From the NCBI GenBank assembly GCA_902729315.2, contig LR746272.1, positions 8,798,327 through 8,862,326 of the forward strand: a DNA stretch of 64,000 bases, given 5' to 3'. The notes under the pieces were generated by a model. That model saw only the letters and a list, made by a program, of their open reading frames with translations. It searched no databases and had not been told where the DNA came from. This DNA is from Spirodela intermedia. Lineage: Eukaryota > Streptophyta > Magnoliopsida > Alismatales > Araceae. Made by a program: the position numbers and the translations under genes. Positions 49,201-61,503 of the stretch are shown piece after piece (positions within the stretch are counted from its first letter, which is position 1; every line of letters starts with the position of its first letter).

Positions 49201-52200
49201 GATTCGGATTTGCACTAAGTTCTGGTGTGCAATGTACATTAATAAACGAGGATGTGGTTTTTACATGTGTAGTGTTATCAACCTTGGCCGGGATTATATG
49301 GTATGAACTTTGCGAACAACCCTTAAAAAGTTCGAAATTTTTAGTAACCTTAAAATTGAAACCCATTCTGGGAAAATGGATGAAATTTTGAAATAAATTC
49401 CTGTGCCTTTTGGACGTAAAACTAGCAGAACTGTTGATGTCAAGCCTACTTGCACATTTCTTGCTGCATTATTTATTTTCATGCAACCATTTTTCTCACT
49501 CTCATAGTTGTTCTATTATAAGCAATATGGATTGCTCATGTTCATCTTGAAAAGAAGACTTGTACCTTGAAAATCACATTGGCTGGTCATAGGGAGAATT
49601 TCCAGATTTTCATTGTTTTTGTTTGACTTCTGCTGCAGAGATCTTGGTTTTAATAATTTGACGGGCGAAATACCAGAAAACCCTGCATTTCTCGATTCCT
49701 TAAATATAATGTAAGTGACTGTGGGTTCGATTTACTCCAGGATTCAACCTAATAGGCCAGTAGGAAAATCCGAAGAGTCAATTTTTTTGCTCCTTAAGCA
49801 ATATTTCCACCTTAATTTTTTTATTTTCATATTTGGTGTTAATTTTGGATAATCAGGTATCTTACAAGCAACAAACTAACTGGATCAATACCTGATTGGG
49901 TTAAGAGACCCCAAAAAAATATGTACGCTGTCTACTTGTATTTTTTTTTTGCGTTTTATATCCTAATAAATATTTGGTTTCATATGAATCATTATCATAC
50001 TAGAATGTTTAAAATTTCAGGGATGTCTCTTACAATACATTCACCGATCTTAAATCTGCACCACCTAACTGTGAGCAAGAATCACGGTAAGCAGACTTTT
50101 TGTCAGTCGAACCTATGGAACTGAATTCTTGTTCTGGAATTAAACAAGGCTTACCTGACTTGCAGGAACTTTGTTGCCAGCTTTTCATCTACAACAAGTG
50201 ACTCGTAGGTTTCTGACATTCTTTTAAGTTTATATTCTGGGTAGATCAAGTGTGGAAATCATTCACTCTCTCCGGTTAACCTTTGCAGGATTGCGTCATG
50301 TCTAAGAAAGGACCTCCCCTGCGACGGCACAGCTAAAAGTGAGTATAAAATCTCCTTTCTATGGGACAGCTTCTGTATCCTTTCAACTGGATTTTTTCTT
50401 TTGCGAGGTTGAAGAAAGGCATCCTTACGATTTGAAATTTTGACCTTTGAATATGACGTTATCTTGATTAATTTTATATTCGTATATTTGGAATTTCTGC
50501 AGACTATAACCTTTTCATAAATTGTGGAGGTGAAAGTGTGATTGTTGGTGGCAATGAATATGAGCGTGACTTATCCTTTGAAGGCATTTCCAAATATTAC
50601 ATTTCCAGTAGTGGAAAATGGGCTTATAGCAGTACAGGAAACTTTATCGGCGGAAGCGAGCAAAAATTTTCAGCAAAAAATGCATCAAAGTTGGCAATGC
50701 CCAATGCAGACTTGTACACTTCTGCCCGTTTGAATCCGCTCTCTCTCAAATACTATGGTCTATGCTTGCAGTCAGGAAATTATACAGTCAAACTGCACTT
50801 TTCTGAAATAGTTTTCACTCCTGTCCCAACATATGGCAGTCTTGGAAGGCGTGTGTTTGATGTATCAATCCAGGTGATTTGGATTTTTTGGACTTACAAT
50901 CTTGATGAATAAGTATAGCTTAGTATTTTTTTTTACAGGCCTCCGTGACACTCTTTTCATTACTTCAAGACGGTTCATTCCTGATTACTTTATGCCACAA
51001 TAACATTCTCTTGAGTGAGTTAATGTCATATGGGCTGATTCTGATCCAAGCTTCGTTCTTACACACGGTTGTCCCTGAAGACAGGATACATGATATCATT
51101 TCTTGCAAACGATAAAACATTTTTTCTAACGCTTTTCAAATGTGTTTATTGGTATTCAGTTATTCCCTCTTTTTCTTTTCGTCGGCGCTTGAATGTGAGC
51201 AGTCGTGCACTATAGTATCGTAGTTTTTTCTCTCTATATGTTCCTAGTTGTAAATTGGGCCTAGGTTCACTGTTGTAGGCATTTTGCTTGTATTTACTTT
51301 AACAAGTGTGTCCTGATCCAGTTAATAAAACCATCTGCATTGAAACAGGGGAAAAAGGTGTTAACAGACTTTAACATCGTAGAAGCAGCCAATGGGATTG
51401 GTAAGGAAGTTATCAGGAATTTTACTGCCCTTGTAGAGGGCAGCACATTGGAGATCCATTTCATGTGGTCTGGCAAAGGGACGAATTCCATTCCATATAG
51501 AAGTGTCTACGGGCCTCTTATATCAGCAATTTCAGTGACACCGAGTACGCACAGAAATATGTGTTCTGCTTTCCTATTATTAACTGATTGGTTGATTCTA
51601 ATTATGTTTTTCGTTGTAGATTTCACACCCCGTGTGTTCAAGGACAAAAATTTTCCAGTTGCCTCTATCGTTGGAATTGCTGGTGCGTCAACTTTTTTAG
51701 TGTTGATGGTGATTTTGGGTATAATATGGTTTTACCTGAGAAGGAAAGCTATTGAGAACGATGGTAAGATGCCATTTGAATTTACCTGCTAATATGTCTA
51801 GTACACAAATCCTTATGAATGCGTTGAATGACATCTGCACGTATCTTATCTTGACTGTTAATTTGCATGTCTTGTATCTAGAGAAAGGAATTGAAAGTAC
51901 CCTTGCTTGCTTGTGCTATCTATTCTTCTATAAATATGAGCAGTAGAGGAGTTCTCAGATTTGGTGAGAGCACAGCCAAATCTGAACTTTCATATTCTTT
52001 GCTCCCACTACGTATGTGTCTTCTACCTTGAGCAGTTGAAAATAAAGTAGGGAAGGTTTCTTCAGTTTTCTTTTTCCTTTTTGCAACTTTTAGGGTTACC
52101 AACTGTACTTGACGAGAAAACGAAGAGCTTGGTGTTGAGTTTCGAGTCCTTGTAATGGTATTTCGATAATATGTAGATATCATGAAATAGTGATATCATG

Positions 52201-54647
52201 ATATCCTTCTCAATGAACCAGGCTTGCTAACTCTCATGTAGATTAGGTCTATAGGTGAAACATCTTGCGTGCTGTAAAGTTAAATCATTGACGGAAAGGT
52301 CTAGACCTGGTTAGAGCCAGACCTCCCCCCAAACAGATTGGTGTTCGTAGGGCTCTTGCCCTATTGCCTCCTTTATGCACAATCCTAGTTTTGACGTAAA
52401 GAGTAGACTATCTGTCTTTCTTTTGGTAGTTGACCCAGCAGATGTTTATGCTTTAAGCAATGGGACAAAGGGGTAGTCATCAAATGGTCTGCATTTGTGG
52501 GAGTGAGGAACATTTTTTCTGAAGACTACTTGAGTAGCAAAAACTATACGTAGCCATGTATTGAGTATACTTGATGAAGCTGAAAGAACAAGCATAGACT
52601 TGCGACAATCTATTTACTTTTGAAGTGTTGCCTGCGATCTACATTCTGAGCTTTATTAGACGTTTTCTATAAATCCAAATAGTATCCTCTAGTGTTGATT
52701 TTTTTTGTTATACATTGATGGCGTGTATCTTAAACTTCGCGCAGAACTCAAAGATTTGGAGTTGCATACAAACCGTTATAGTTTGAAGCAAATTAAAGCT
52801 GCCACTAGGAACTTCGACCCTGAAAACAAGATTGGTGAAGGCGGATTTGGTCCGGTTTACAAGGTTAACCATACAGTCATGGGTTCATTCGCTTTCACTT
52901 TATGTCCGAAATTTTAGTCCTCGTGTAATATTGAGAGCCAAATAATAATACACGCATGCTGAAAACTTTCAGGGAGTTCTTCCGGATGGCTCTATGATCG
53001 CGGTGAAGCAGCTTTCATCCAAGTCAAAGCAAGGAAACCGGGAATTTGTGAATGAGATAGGCATGATATCAGCCCTAGAACACCCAAACCTCGTAAGACT
53101 TTTCGGGTGCTGCATTGAAGGGAATCAGTTGCTCCTAATATATGAATACATGGAAAATAACAGCCTTGCCCGAGCCCTATTCGGTAATCATATTACGGTT
53201 TTGCGTTCCTTGAACCTTGTGCCCGCCACTTTTTAGGATTTCCCTTGTCTGATTCATTGCGTGCGGCTATTGGCAGTATGGCGTGAATGTAACAATCACG
53301 GTGTTGACAGGTCCCGAACGGTTAAAGTTGAAACTGGATTGGCATACGAGGCGCAAAATTTGCATAGGAATAGCAAGGGGTTTGACCTACCTTCACGAAG
53401 AGTCGAGGCTAAAGGTAGTTCATAGAGACATCAAAACGACGAATGTCCTTCTTGATAAGGACCTGAACGCAAAGATATCGGACTTCGGACTGGCTAAACT
53501 CGACGAAGAGGAGAATACACATATCAGCACCCGGATAGCAGGGACCATGTAAGCGAACTCTGCTTCTGATCTGATGTAATTCGAGGTGCAGCCCTTCATC
53601 GTCTTGATAACTGTTGACACTTGCGCCTTATAAAACTGGTAATATCGTTTCGATGATATTAATCATTGCTTTCTGGTTCGAACCAACGCGTAGCTTTCTT
53701 TTGTTTAAGTAATTATGGTCATTTTGACAAGTTAGTTTCAAGAATGTCTCATTTAATATACTTTTCTTTGTAACTTATTTTCGTTCCACTTGTTCCTGCC
53801 TTCAAATGTTATTTCATGATCAAGGAAGTTTTGAGGTTATTTCCTCCGACATATCCTTTTATTTGTGCTTCTACGTAGGCCATCCCATCTCAGCAATTGG
53901 TTTTTGTCATATGAATGAAGGTGACAGCAGTGGAGAAGCTCTAATTGCTGGTTTATTTAAATATGATGAAGAGAAAAAAGTCCAGTTTGGTCTGGTGGTG
54001 CTCTCTCTTATCCTGACAAGGATTTTTCCTGTTTCGCTCCAGGGGTTATATGGCTCCTGAATATGCCATGAGGGGTTACCTGACGGACAAAGCAGATGTT
54101 TACAGCTTTGGTGTGGTCACATTGGAGATTGTGAGTGGAAAGAGTAACGCCAACTGTCGCGTCGAAGATGACTTCATCTACCTTCTCGATTGGGTATGCC
54201 ACCTTCGGGCATTTCGATGTACATTTCAGGCTCAAGATTTCTTTGTAATGGGTTTTGCATTTTTCTCAGGCCAATATCCTGCAGGAGAAGGGTGCCCTCC
54301 TCGAGCTGGTGGACCCCGCCCTGGGCACCAACTTCTCCATTGAGGAAGCGCAGCAGATGCTGAACCTAGGCCTCCTGTGCACCAACTCTACCCCGGCCCT
54401 TCGGCCTTCTATGTCCACTGTGGTTGCCATGCTCGAGGACCACACGCCCATTGAACTCCCGACCATGAAGATCTTCCGGACGGGGAGCTCGGAGGTGATC
54501 TTCAGGTCATCCGATCATAGCAAGGCCGTGTCCATGGACGGGCAGTGGGCAGATTCCACGTTATCTATGCAGAGCAGCAACAGAGGACCCGACCACTTCC
54601 ACTCCACCGCAACCCGGCTCCTCAGTGACTACACGGATTCTCAGTGA
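46252..54647 (+). CDS. Copy D: LRR-malectin receptor-like Ser/Thr kinase (subfamily VIII-2), 24 exons, 1022 aa
   Basis: Exons: 46252-46381, 46856-47045, 47159-47230, 47344-47415, 47542-47613, 47727-47798, 47931-48002, 48094-48165, 48277-48348, 48440-48511, 48595-48666, 49639-49710, 49857-49922, 50021-50086, 50166-50204, 50289-50338, 50503-50873, 51349-51544, 51620-51763, 52745-52863, 52973-53183, 53311-53548, 54043-54193, 54270-54647. All GT..AG and open. Signal peptide, LRR cap and LRRs, malectin (about 421-609), membrane segment ([20 protein letters not shown]), then kinase with [10 protein letters not shown], Lys about 709, HRD Asp about 807 and DFG Asp about 825. It keeps the full C-terminal tail lost in A and B. 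The start at 46252 follows the conserved MRAAA; an in-frame ATG nine bases upstream (46243) could add MRE. Best candidate for the ancestral-type functional gene. Confidence 0.93.
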
Positions 54648-54909
54648 AATCTCCCGGGCATGGAGCAGACAACTCCCACACCCCCCCGGAATATACTAAC
54701 AAGACTTTTGACTTACGTACCCAGCTAATTATTCGTCAAGATCAGGATATATTTTATGAACTGTTTGGGAGTGTTTTTGGGTAGTGTGTGTGGGCCCTAT
54801 TTTGGCTTGTTCCAAGAGGGGCTTTCGCTCGTAGATTGGTAGGCTTCTGGCGGTGCACCAGAGCGATGAGCAGATTCGGCCTTGAAATATAAATGGAGGG
54901 AGGGAGAGT

Positions 54910-54963
<54 letters not shown>

Positions 54964-55325
54964 ACTTGTTGTCCCTCACTGATTCTTGATTTTCATCGCT
55001 GGATCAGTCAATGGCTTCCTAAGTTGCTAACGCTTTCATTTATGGCCCTACACGACGGCTGAAGGTGGAATGCGCGAGAGGGCCCGTTTGCATGGAAGTG
55101 GGGCCGTCTAAGCGGTCAATTTCTGACCACCGGTCAAGGTGACGGACAGTTTATTTATATGCCGACGAACATCGGGCAAGGAACCACGCAATGGGCGGTC
55201 ATCACCCCATCCGGTGAGTCTTAGCTTCCCTCCGCTTTAAAAAAATGCTGGTTACGCAGCAGTCCAAAGGCACGAATATACTTCTCAGATAGATCCGCTG
55301 ACAAATACCTTCGTGTGACTCGTTC
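54648..55325. other. 3' flank of copy D
   Basis: No gene. Partly aligns with the flanks at 380-830 and 44200-44660 (GA tract, 'caaggtgac', 'cttccctccgctttaaaaaa'). Carries the (GA)n tract at 54912-54962. Confidence 0.5.
54912..54962. repeat. (GA)n microsatellite after copy D
   Basis: About 50 bases of nearly perfect GA, some 265 bases past the stop codon. It gives rise to spurious Ser-Leu and Arg-Glu frames. Confidence 0.9.
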
Positions 55326-55394
55326 GGGGTTTTGCGGAATTGCTTGATTACGGGCAAAATCCCGGATTAAGTTGGGAAATTGTTGCGATCCCTT
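55326..55394 (+). pseudogene. Isolated LRR-exon relic
   Basis: Reads GVLRNCLITGKIPD*VGKL, matching exon 11 of the family ([19 protein letters not shown]) with one stop. Flanking introns and neighbouring exons are not recognisable. It shows that another gene copy once lay between D and E. Confidence 0.6.
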
Positions 55395-55399
55395 AAACA

Positions 55400-56056
55400 G
55401 GACTAACATGCTACACCTCATCATCTGCATAGAACATCTTAACGAGATGGCGCGGCACATGTCAGCAGTCGCCACCCTTTGCGTATTTTGTCGCAACGAC
55501 GAGAAGGCAGAGGATGTCTCCGCACCGGCGCCACCTGTCCTTGCTCAATGGTGTACGGTGCCCAGCTACTGCTCTTCCCTTGTTGTCACCACGCCGGAAG
55601 GAAAGAGACGAAACCAGCGATGAGACGCTTTTGACGAATAGGGGAGATGAGGCCAGTGACAAAAGGGAGGGAGGATTCGGAAACCTTGCCCACAAAGAAA
55701 AGGTTTAGCCTCCGCTCACTCTCAGCCATGACCAGTACACGCTGGAGAACCCTGATACGGAGCTCATTTCTAGAAGCTCAGCTCAACCCACCTGAAGAAA
55801 CCAAAACCAAACCATGACGTGAAGTACGTAATTGGAAAAATATCTAGCCTGATGTGGATCTGATGTCTAATGCTCAACCTTCTGGGTAAGGGACACCGCA
55901 ATCTAATATTAACATCTAGTTTAGCATTAAATTCTATAGTAATAGGCCAATTAACTCCATGAACGCAAATGTATAGTAGCTTATTTAGCCAAGTGTGTAC
56001 CTCATGTCTAGTGTCCATCAATCTAATGCTAGTTTCGTGTCAATTGATCCATTCTA
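55400..56056. other. Unassigned spacer before copy E
   Basis: No supported gene. Frames at 55372-55623 and 55770-56021 have no recognisable motif and lie on opposite strands. The paralogous segment of copy E begins abruptly at about 56057. Confidence 0.4.
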
Positions 56057-56115
56057 AGTTTTCTGCTCTCTTTATCATCTAATTGATCCATTTTAATTAT
56101 TTTTTTGCATTGTAG

Positions 56116-56253
56116 ATTTCACACCTCGTCTGTTCAGGGACAATAAGTTTCCAGTTGGCATTATTATTGGAGTTGTTGCTTCAATTGTGTCATTGATTCT
56201 GGGGATTTTTTGTCATATATGGTTTTGCCTGAGAAGCGAAGCCAATGAAAATG
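56116..56253 (+). pseudogene. Copy E: membrane-segment exon (exon 19 equivalent)
   Basis: Reads FTPRLFRDNKFPVGIIIGVVASIVSLILGIF.., nearly identical to copy C exon 19 (38463-38600), with intact acceptor (TTGTAG) and a donor altered to GTGGGA as in C. Homology to C begins in the preceding intron at about 56057; LRR and malectin exons are absent. The kinase remnant follows after the Ty3 element at 61504. Confidence 0.85.
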
Positions 56254-56278
56254 GTGGGATGTGATTTGTTTGGCATAG

Positions 56279-59200
56279 TGATGCAGGCCATCCATCATCC
56301 AAATCTAGTGGACTGGAAGCCTAGAAGGTGTGAAGAATGGATTAAAGATACAAGTTGGCCCAATAGCTGATATGGCCCATAGTAAAATATATCATAAATG
56401 TATTGAAGATTAATTTTCTCCTTTTTCATTTACTTTCCTATGTATAGTCATTGTGAATTTGTTTAAATGTGCCTTTAATCTGTTTTCAGGCACCGTCATA
56501 ACAAAGCCACCTATTTAGGATTGTCCTAATAGAATCTCGACCTATGTAAAGACTCTACATCATTGCCCTAGAGATATTATTGAGTATTTAAAAAAGATTA
56601 TTCTCAAGACTTTATCTCCTTGCTAGTGTATTTTGGTGACATAGTTGTGGATTCAAAGTAACCCATTGATCTTGTGGATTCAAGATTGTTCCCTTGTGGA
56701 TTTAAGAGTGGAGGTTTTCAAGTTATGTATACTTAGCATATAGATTTTTCACTAAAACTTCATTTCTTGTGAATTCAATGACAAATTTTTCAAGATTTTA
56801 TCTCCTTGCTAGTGTATTTTGGTGACTTAGTTGTGGATTCAAAGTAACCCATTGATCTTGTGGATTCAAGATTGTCCCCTTGTGGATTTAAGAGTTGAGG
56901 TTTAAGTTATGTATACTTAGCATATAAATTTTTCACTAAAACTTCATATCTTGTGAATTCAATGACAAAAAAAATTTCTTCGTGCAGGTCTAGCTGCTTC
57001 AGTTGACATTAGAAGCAAAGATTTGTGGTCCATATTTGACTCTGAAGACATTTGAGATAATGGGGTGCAAATCAATGAAGATGAATAAAATGTTTTAAAT
57101 TACAAGAACATATTGATAAAAAATAAATAATAAAAATGATATTTTATAGCAAATCATATTTTGCATGACTATCCTAATATTTTATTCAATAGTCTAAAAT
57201 ACTTAAAAGGAAAATGATTTCATGTGTCAAATGCAGAAAAATATATCAATAACATAGCTAATTCAAAAAGGTGATCTAAAAATGATGAAAATTAGGATTT
57301 TTGTATTAAAAAAAATATTTTTAATTGTAGTGGTCATTAAAGAAATGAATAATTTCTAGACTAGATACTAAAGCTTGAAACTTTTTTCTATACATGAAAA
57401 TTAGTGATAAAAAATATGTGAAATTAGTTGTATATTAATTAAAGGGCAGAGCATATGCTTGGTGAGACTAGCTTCAACTCACTTGTGTGAAATTAGATAA
57501 AGATTTAGTTCATAATTGAGATAAAATAAATAAATTATTAAAATATTGAATTCTTAACATGAATTAATTTTTTATTAGTAATCTCAAGATTACAACCAAG
57601 GTAACATATTTGTATTAAAATATGTCAAAAAGTTTTATAGATTATCATTGAGAGTTGATTTCATTGAATTAAAGTTATACATGATATCTAGAATTAAAAG
57701 TGGTCTTACATGAGATATTGAAGAAGAAATAGTATTTTTCAAGTTAAATAATGTCTTAATTGCTTCTTAAATGTGTAGAATTATTTTTAGAAATAGGAAA
57801 AATTAAATCTTAGAGTTCAAGTACTATCACATACTTTCAGCAAGTTCGATCAAGAACATCAATTGTTTCTTTTGCTTTAATCATCAGAATAGTGACTACA
57901 ACTAGGTGAAAAATTTTATGTGGATTAGTATCATTTGGATAAATTTTTACATTGAAAAAATTAATTTTCTAATGTCAAAGGATTTTATAGACTCTCACCA
58001 AAGTTGATTTGATTGAATTAAAATCATACATGATCTCTAGATTAAAAGTGGTCTTACATAAAATATTGAAGAAAAAGTAGTATTGTAGTTATTTTCAAGT
58101 CCAATGATATTGTAACTTAAAATTTACTTAATATTTTACATTTTTAAGAAAAGTCATGACTAGAAGAGGAACTACAATTGTTGCACCAAAATCAAGTGGA
58201 ATCTTATTATTTTGGAAAAGTTCTACATCAAAAAATTCATATGTTTTTATTGCTATTCTCAAATGTTATAAACACAGCGGAAAATTACAAAAGTCAAATG
58301 TTTGTACAAAATGTGGTGTAGTTAATTTTATAAAATTAATTGATAAACATGATAAATAAAAGGTAGAACATCAAGAAAAAAATCAAAAGAATGTTGTTAA
58401 CTTTGACAGTGAAGAAACACTTTCTTAATCATTGGTTGTATGAAGTCTTATGTGTATACCAAGAAAAGATGAATATCATGAAAGGTATAATATGCTTCAA
58501 ATGAAGTGCACTATTAGTCACAACATGTGAGACATAATTATTAATTATAATTCCAATGAAAATATTATCTTGTTGAAAATTAAGACTAAAAATAGAAAAT
58601 CATTCACATCCTTAAAAAAATAATTGTATTAAAAATAATTTAGAAAAAAAGTGTGAGACTCGTTTGGTTAAAATTTTAATTGAAAAAATATATCTTGATG
58701 AAATTCTATGTGATGTAGTAGATATAGATGCATGTCACCTAATATTGATGCTTGTTATTAGGATAGAGATAATAGTTATATCTTTTTTCGCAATGATAAG
58801 AAATATAATAAGTAATGTTGATTGATAGAGAAAAACACATTATTAGCTAAACTAAAAATTATAAATTATGTATCAGTAAAAATGTTTATTATTGCCTACA
58901 ATTTTTCATAATCTACACCTAAAATTGGTCAAAGGTATTAAAAAGTTTACTTTAATCTTTCCACCTTTTTCCTCTATGAGATATATTGAACATTATAGGA
59001 TTTTATTCCATTGGCAAACTTGCCAAATTTACCCCATTAAAAAATGAGTCCTAATTAAGATCAGATTTTCTAAGTGTAAGTGGAAGAATTAATTGACAAA
59101 TGGTGACTAGTTAAAGTGTGAGCTTGTCCTCAGTTTCTTTATTGCTAGTTCTAGTAAAAGATGGAACCTATCATATGTGTAGACAACATGATAATGAAAA

Positions 59201-61400
59201 ATGTTATTTTTAAATAAATATTTCCAAAAATCAGATTAAATGATATGTTTGATATGTATTATGGCTTAATTTTTTGTCTCTAAAGCTAATTTAAAAAATA
59301 GATACCATTAAATATGAATTAATCTACATAATGAATGAAATATTTTTAAAGACATCAGTAAAACTTTATGAATGACTAGTAGTGTCATTTGGTTTATCAA
59401 ATACACGTAATATTTATTACAATGATCAACCAAGTACTGAAATTATATATCCAAAAATTAATTGTTGACTATTTTAACAACATTCTGATTGATAGTACCA
59501 TAAAAAATAAAAAAATATTCATTTAAGATCCATGTTAAATATTTTAAAACAGAATGTGTTAGATATAAATATGAAAGAATATACTTTTATGACTTCGAGT
59601 TTAGTGTTATGGGATATGTAATCAATGCAAATGGTATTAGAATGATGAAGAAACTTTCTCAATTATCAAATATTACTCAATAATTAAGCATATAAATGAG
59701 GTGCATTATTTTCAGATAAATATAATTTTAATAATTATTTATAAGATTTTTTGTTTTGTTATTACTCTAGTTATTAAATATATGAAAAAAAAATAAATTA
59801 TATAGTAATAGACGATAATGATTTCAGTCTCACTAAAGAAAAGTTATGTTCCATTCATATACTAACACTTTTTATTTCTGAGAAATTATTTAAAGTATAG
59901 TATCATGCATCAATTATAAAAGTAAGAGTTATGTTATCCTAACAAGGTTGTCCAATTAGTTTTCACACCACTAATGTAAAATTTATGAGATAGAATTTAA
60001 TTTTTCAATCATAGTTATATATTCTTTGAAATAATATCTTATTCAAAAAATTTATTATGTTTACTGATAACTAAGTTCAGAAATCTATTAATAGTAAAAT
60101 TAATACCAACATAATGTTTCTAAGATAGGTATCATTCTTTCAAAAATTCACCTTCGTCTTCAAATACAAAGCAAAAAAAAGTATATAAGTTGCATATACA
60201 CTCAACAAAAAATCAGCATTATTGATCACCCTTTGTTCTGAAATTAATAGCTTTGAATATTTGAAGGAATTATATAAAGATGATGAAGACTTTGATAAAT
60301 TTTCAGATGTTTGTTGGCTGAGTGAATCAACTAAACTATCTCATACACAAAGAAAAAACTCTTTTTTATGGAAATCAACCATACATTTGAGGAATCTCAT
60401 TGTGTAAGAATTGGAATATGGATTACATGCATGAATTTTAAGATGATATTTAGGGTGTGATAAAACTCTATAATTAGTGGATGAACATTTCTATTTGTCA
60501 TGGCTAAAAAACAATGTTGAAAACTAAGTACAAGGTTGTCAAAATATGTCAGGTTAATAATCAGTCTATATTTTTCATTATTTATTATTTTCTCCCAAAT
60601 TTCTTCTAGACTTATTGCATTTACCAAAATAACCTAGAACAATCATTACATCAAATGAGATGGCAAACCAATACATGAAAGTGTCAAAGAATCATCTTTT
60701 AGCCAATTAAAATAACAATACAAAAATTGATAATAAGAAGGTGAATAAAAGTATTTTTAAAGTAGGTAATTTAGTTAGGACATATCTGATGAAATAAACG
60801 CTCATATCTCATACTTATAACAACTTTGAAGAAATATGAACCATTCAAAATCTTACAAAGATTAATTACGATGCATATGTTATTTATTTGTTAGAAAAAA
60901 TAGGTCTATCTTCCACGTTAATATTATAGATATTCAAGAATATTTTATAAAACCATGTGAAGACTCATAAATGAGTTCTTTTGAAGTAGTGGAGACTGAT
61001 ATAATCAATCCACCATCATTTTTTTGTAAATTAGAGGCCTAGGAGGCATGAAGAATAGACTAAAGACACAATTTGACCCAATAGTTGCTTTGGCTCATAA
61101 TAAAACACATCATAAATGTGTCAACAATTAGTCTTTTCGCTTTAATTTTTTATTTTTTAAAATATCATATTAAATTTATTTAAAGTTGCAATCATAATAG
61201 AACCATAATACAGTCTTAGAGGTAATACTGAATATTATGAATTTTTTCTTTTTTGAGATTTTACCTCATTAGTGGATTATGGAGCCTCCCTTGTGAATGC
61301 AAGGGAACCCTATGATCTAGTGGACTGAAAATCATCTCTTGTGAATTCAAAGCTAATTTTTTTCAAATTTTATAAATTCAAGACATGAATTCTTTGCTGA
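56279..61400 (+). mobile_element. Complete but decayed Ty3/gypsy element in copy E, plus strand
   Basis: Left LTR about 56279-57000 and right LTR about 61030-61400 share a diverged stretch (56320-56480 against 61040-61200). Between them, ignoring stops, are a CYKHSGK..KC gag knuckle-like piece (58258-58310); DEILCDVVDIDACHLIL then SYIFFRNDKKY (58690-58810), matching 'CDVVPMDACHLLLGRPWQYDR..TY.F'; KDGTYHMC (about 59156) and LVVSFGLSNT (about 59383), matching RT 'KDG..RMC' and 'MPFGL.NAP'; FEYLKELYKDDEDF (about 60255); DKTL.LVDEHFYLSWLK (about 60460), matching 'DKT..LV...YYWP.L'; and KVNKSIFKVGNLVRT (about 60750), matching the post-integrase 'F.VGD.V'. All coding is broken. Boundaries are approximate. 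Confidence 0.75.
56607..56970. repeat. Tandem duplication (period about 185) inside the Ty3 LTR
   Basis: Copies 56607-56791 and 56792-56970. Same structure as at 38953-39300 in the C element, so it predates the C/E duplication. Confidence 0.8.
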
Positions 61401-61503
61401 GTTTCTTCTCGATGGAACTCTGGCAACATCATACAGATATTTTCTAATTTGTTTTTATTATACTACTGACATGTGTTGAATTTTTCTAATCTTCTGAACA
61501 AAG

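Noticed and set aside
55372-56021. Short frames between D and E on both strands
   Set aside because: No motif, overlapping opposite strands, and no paralogue to test conservation.
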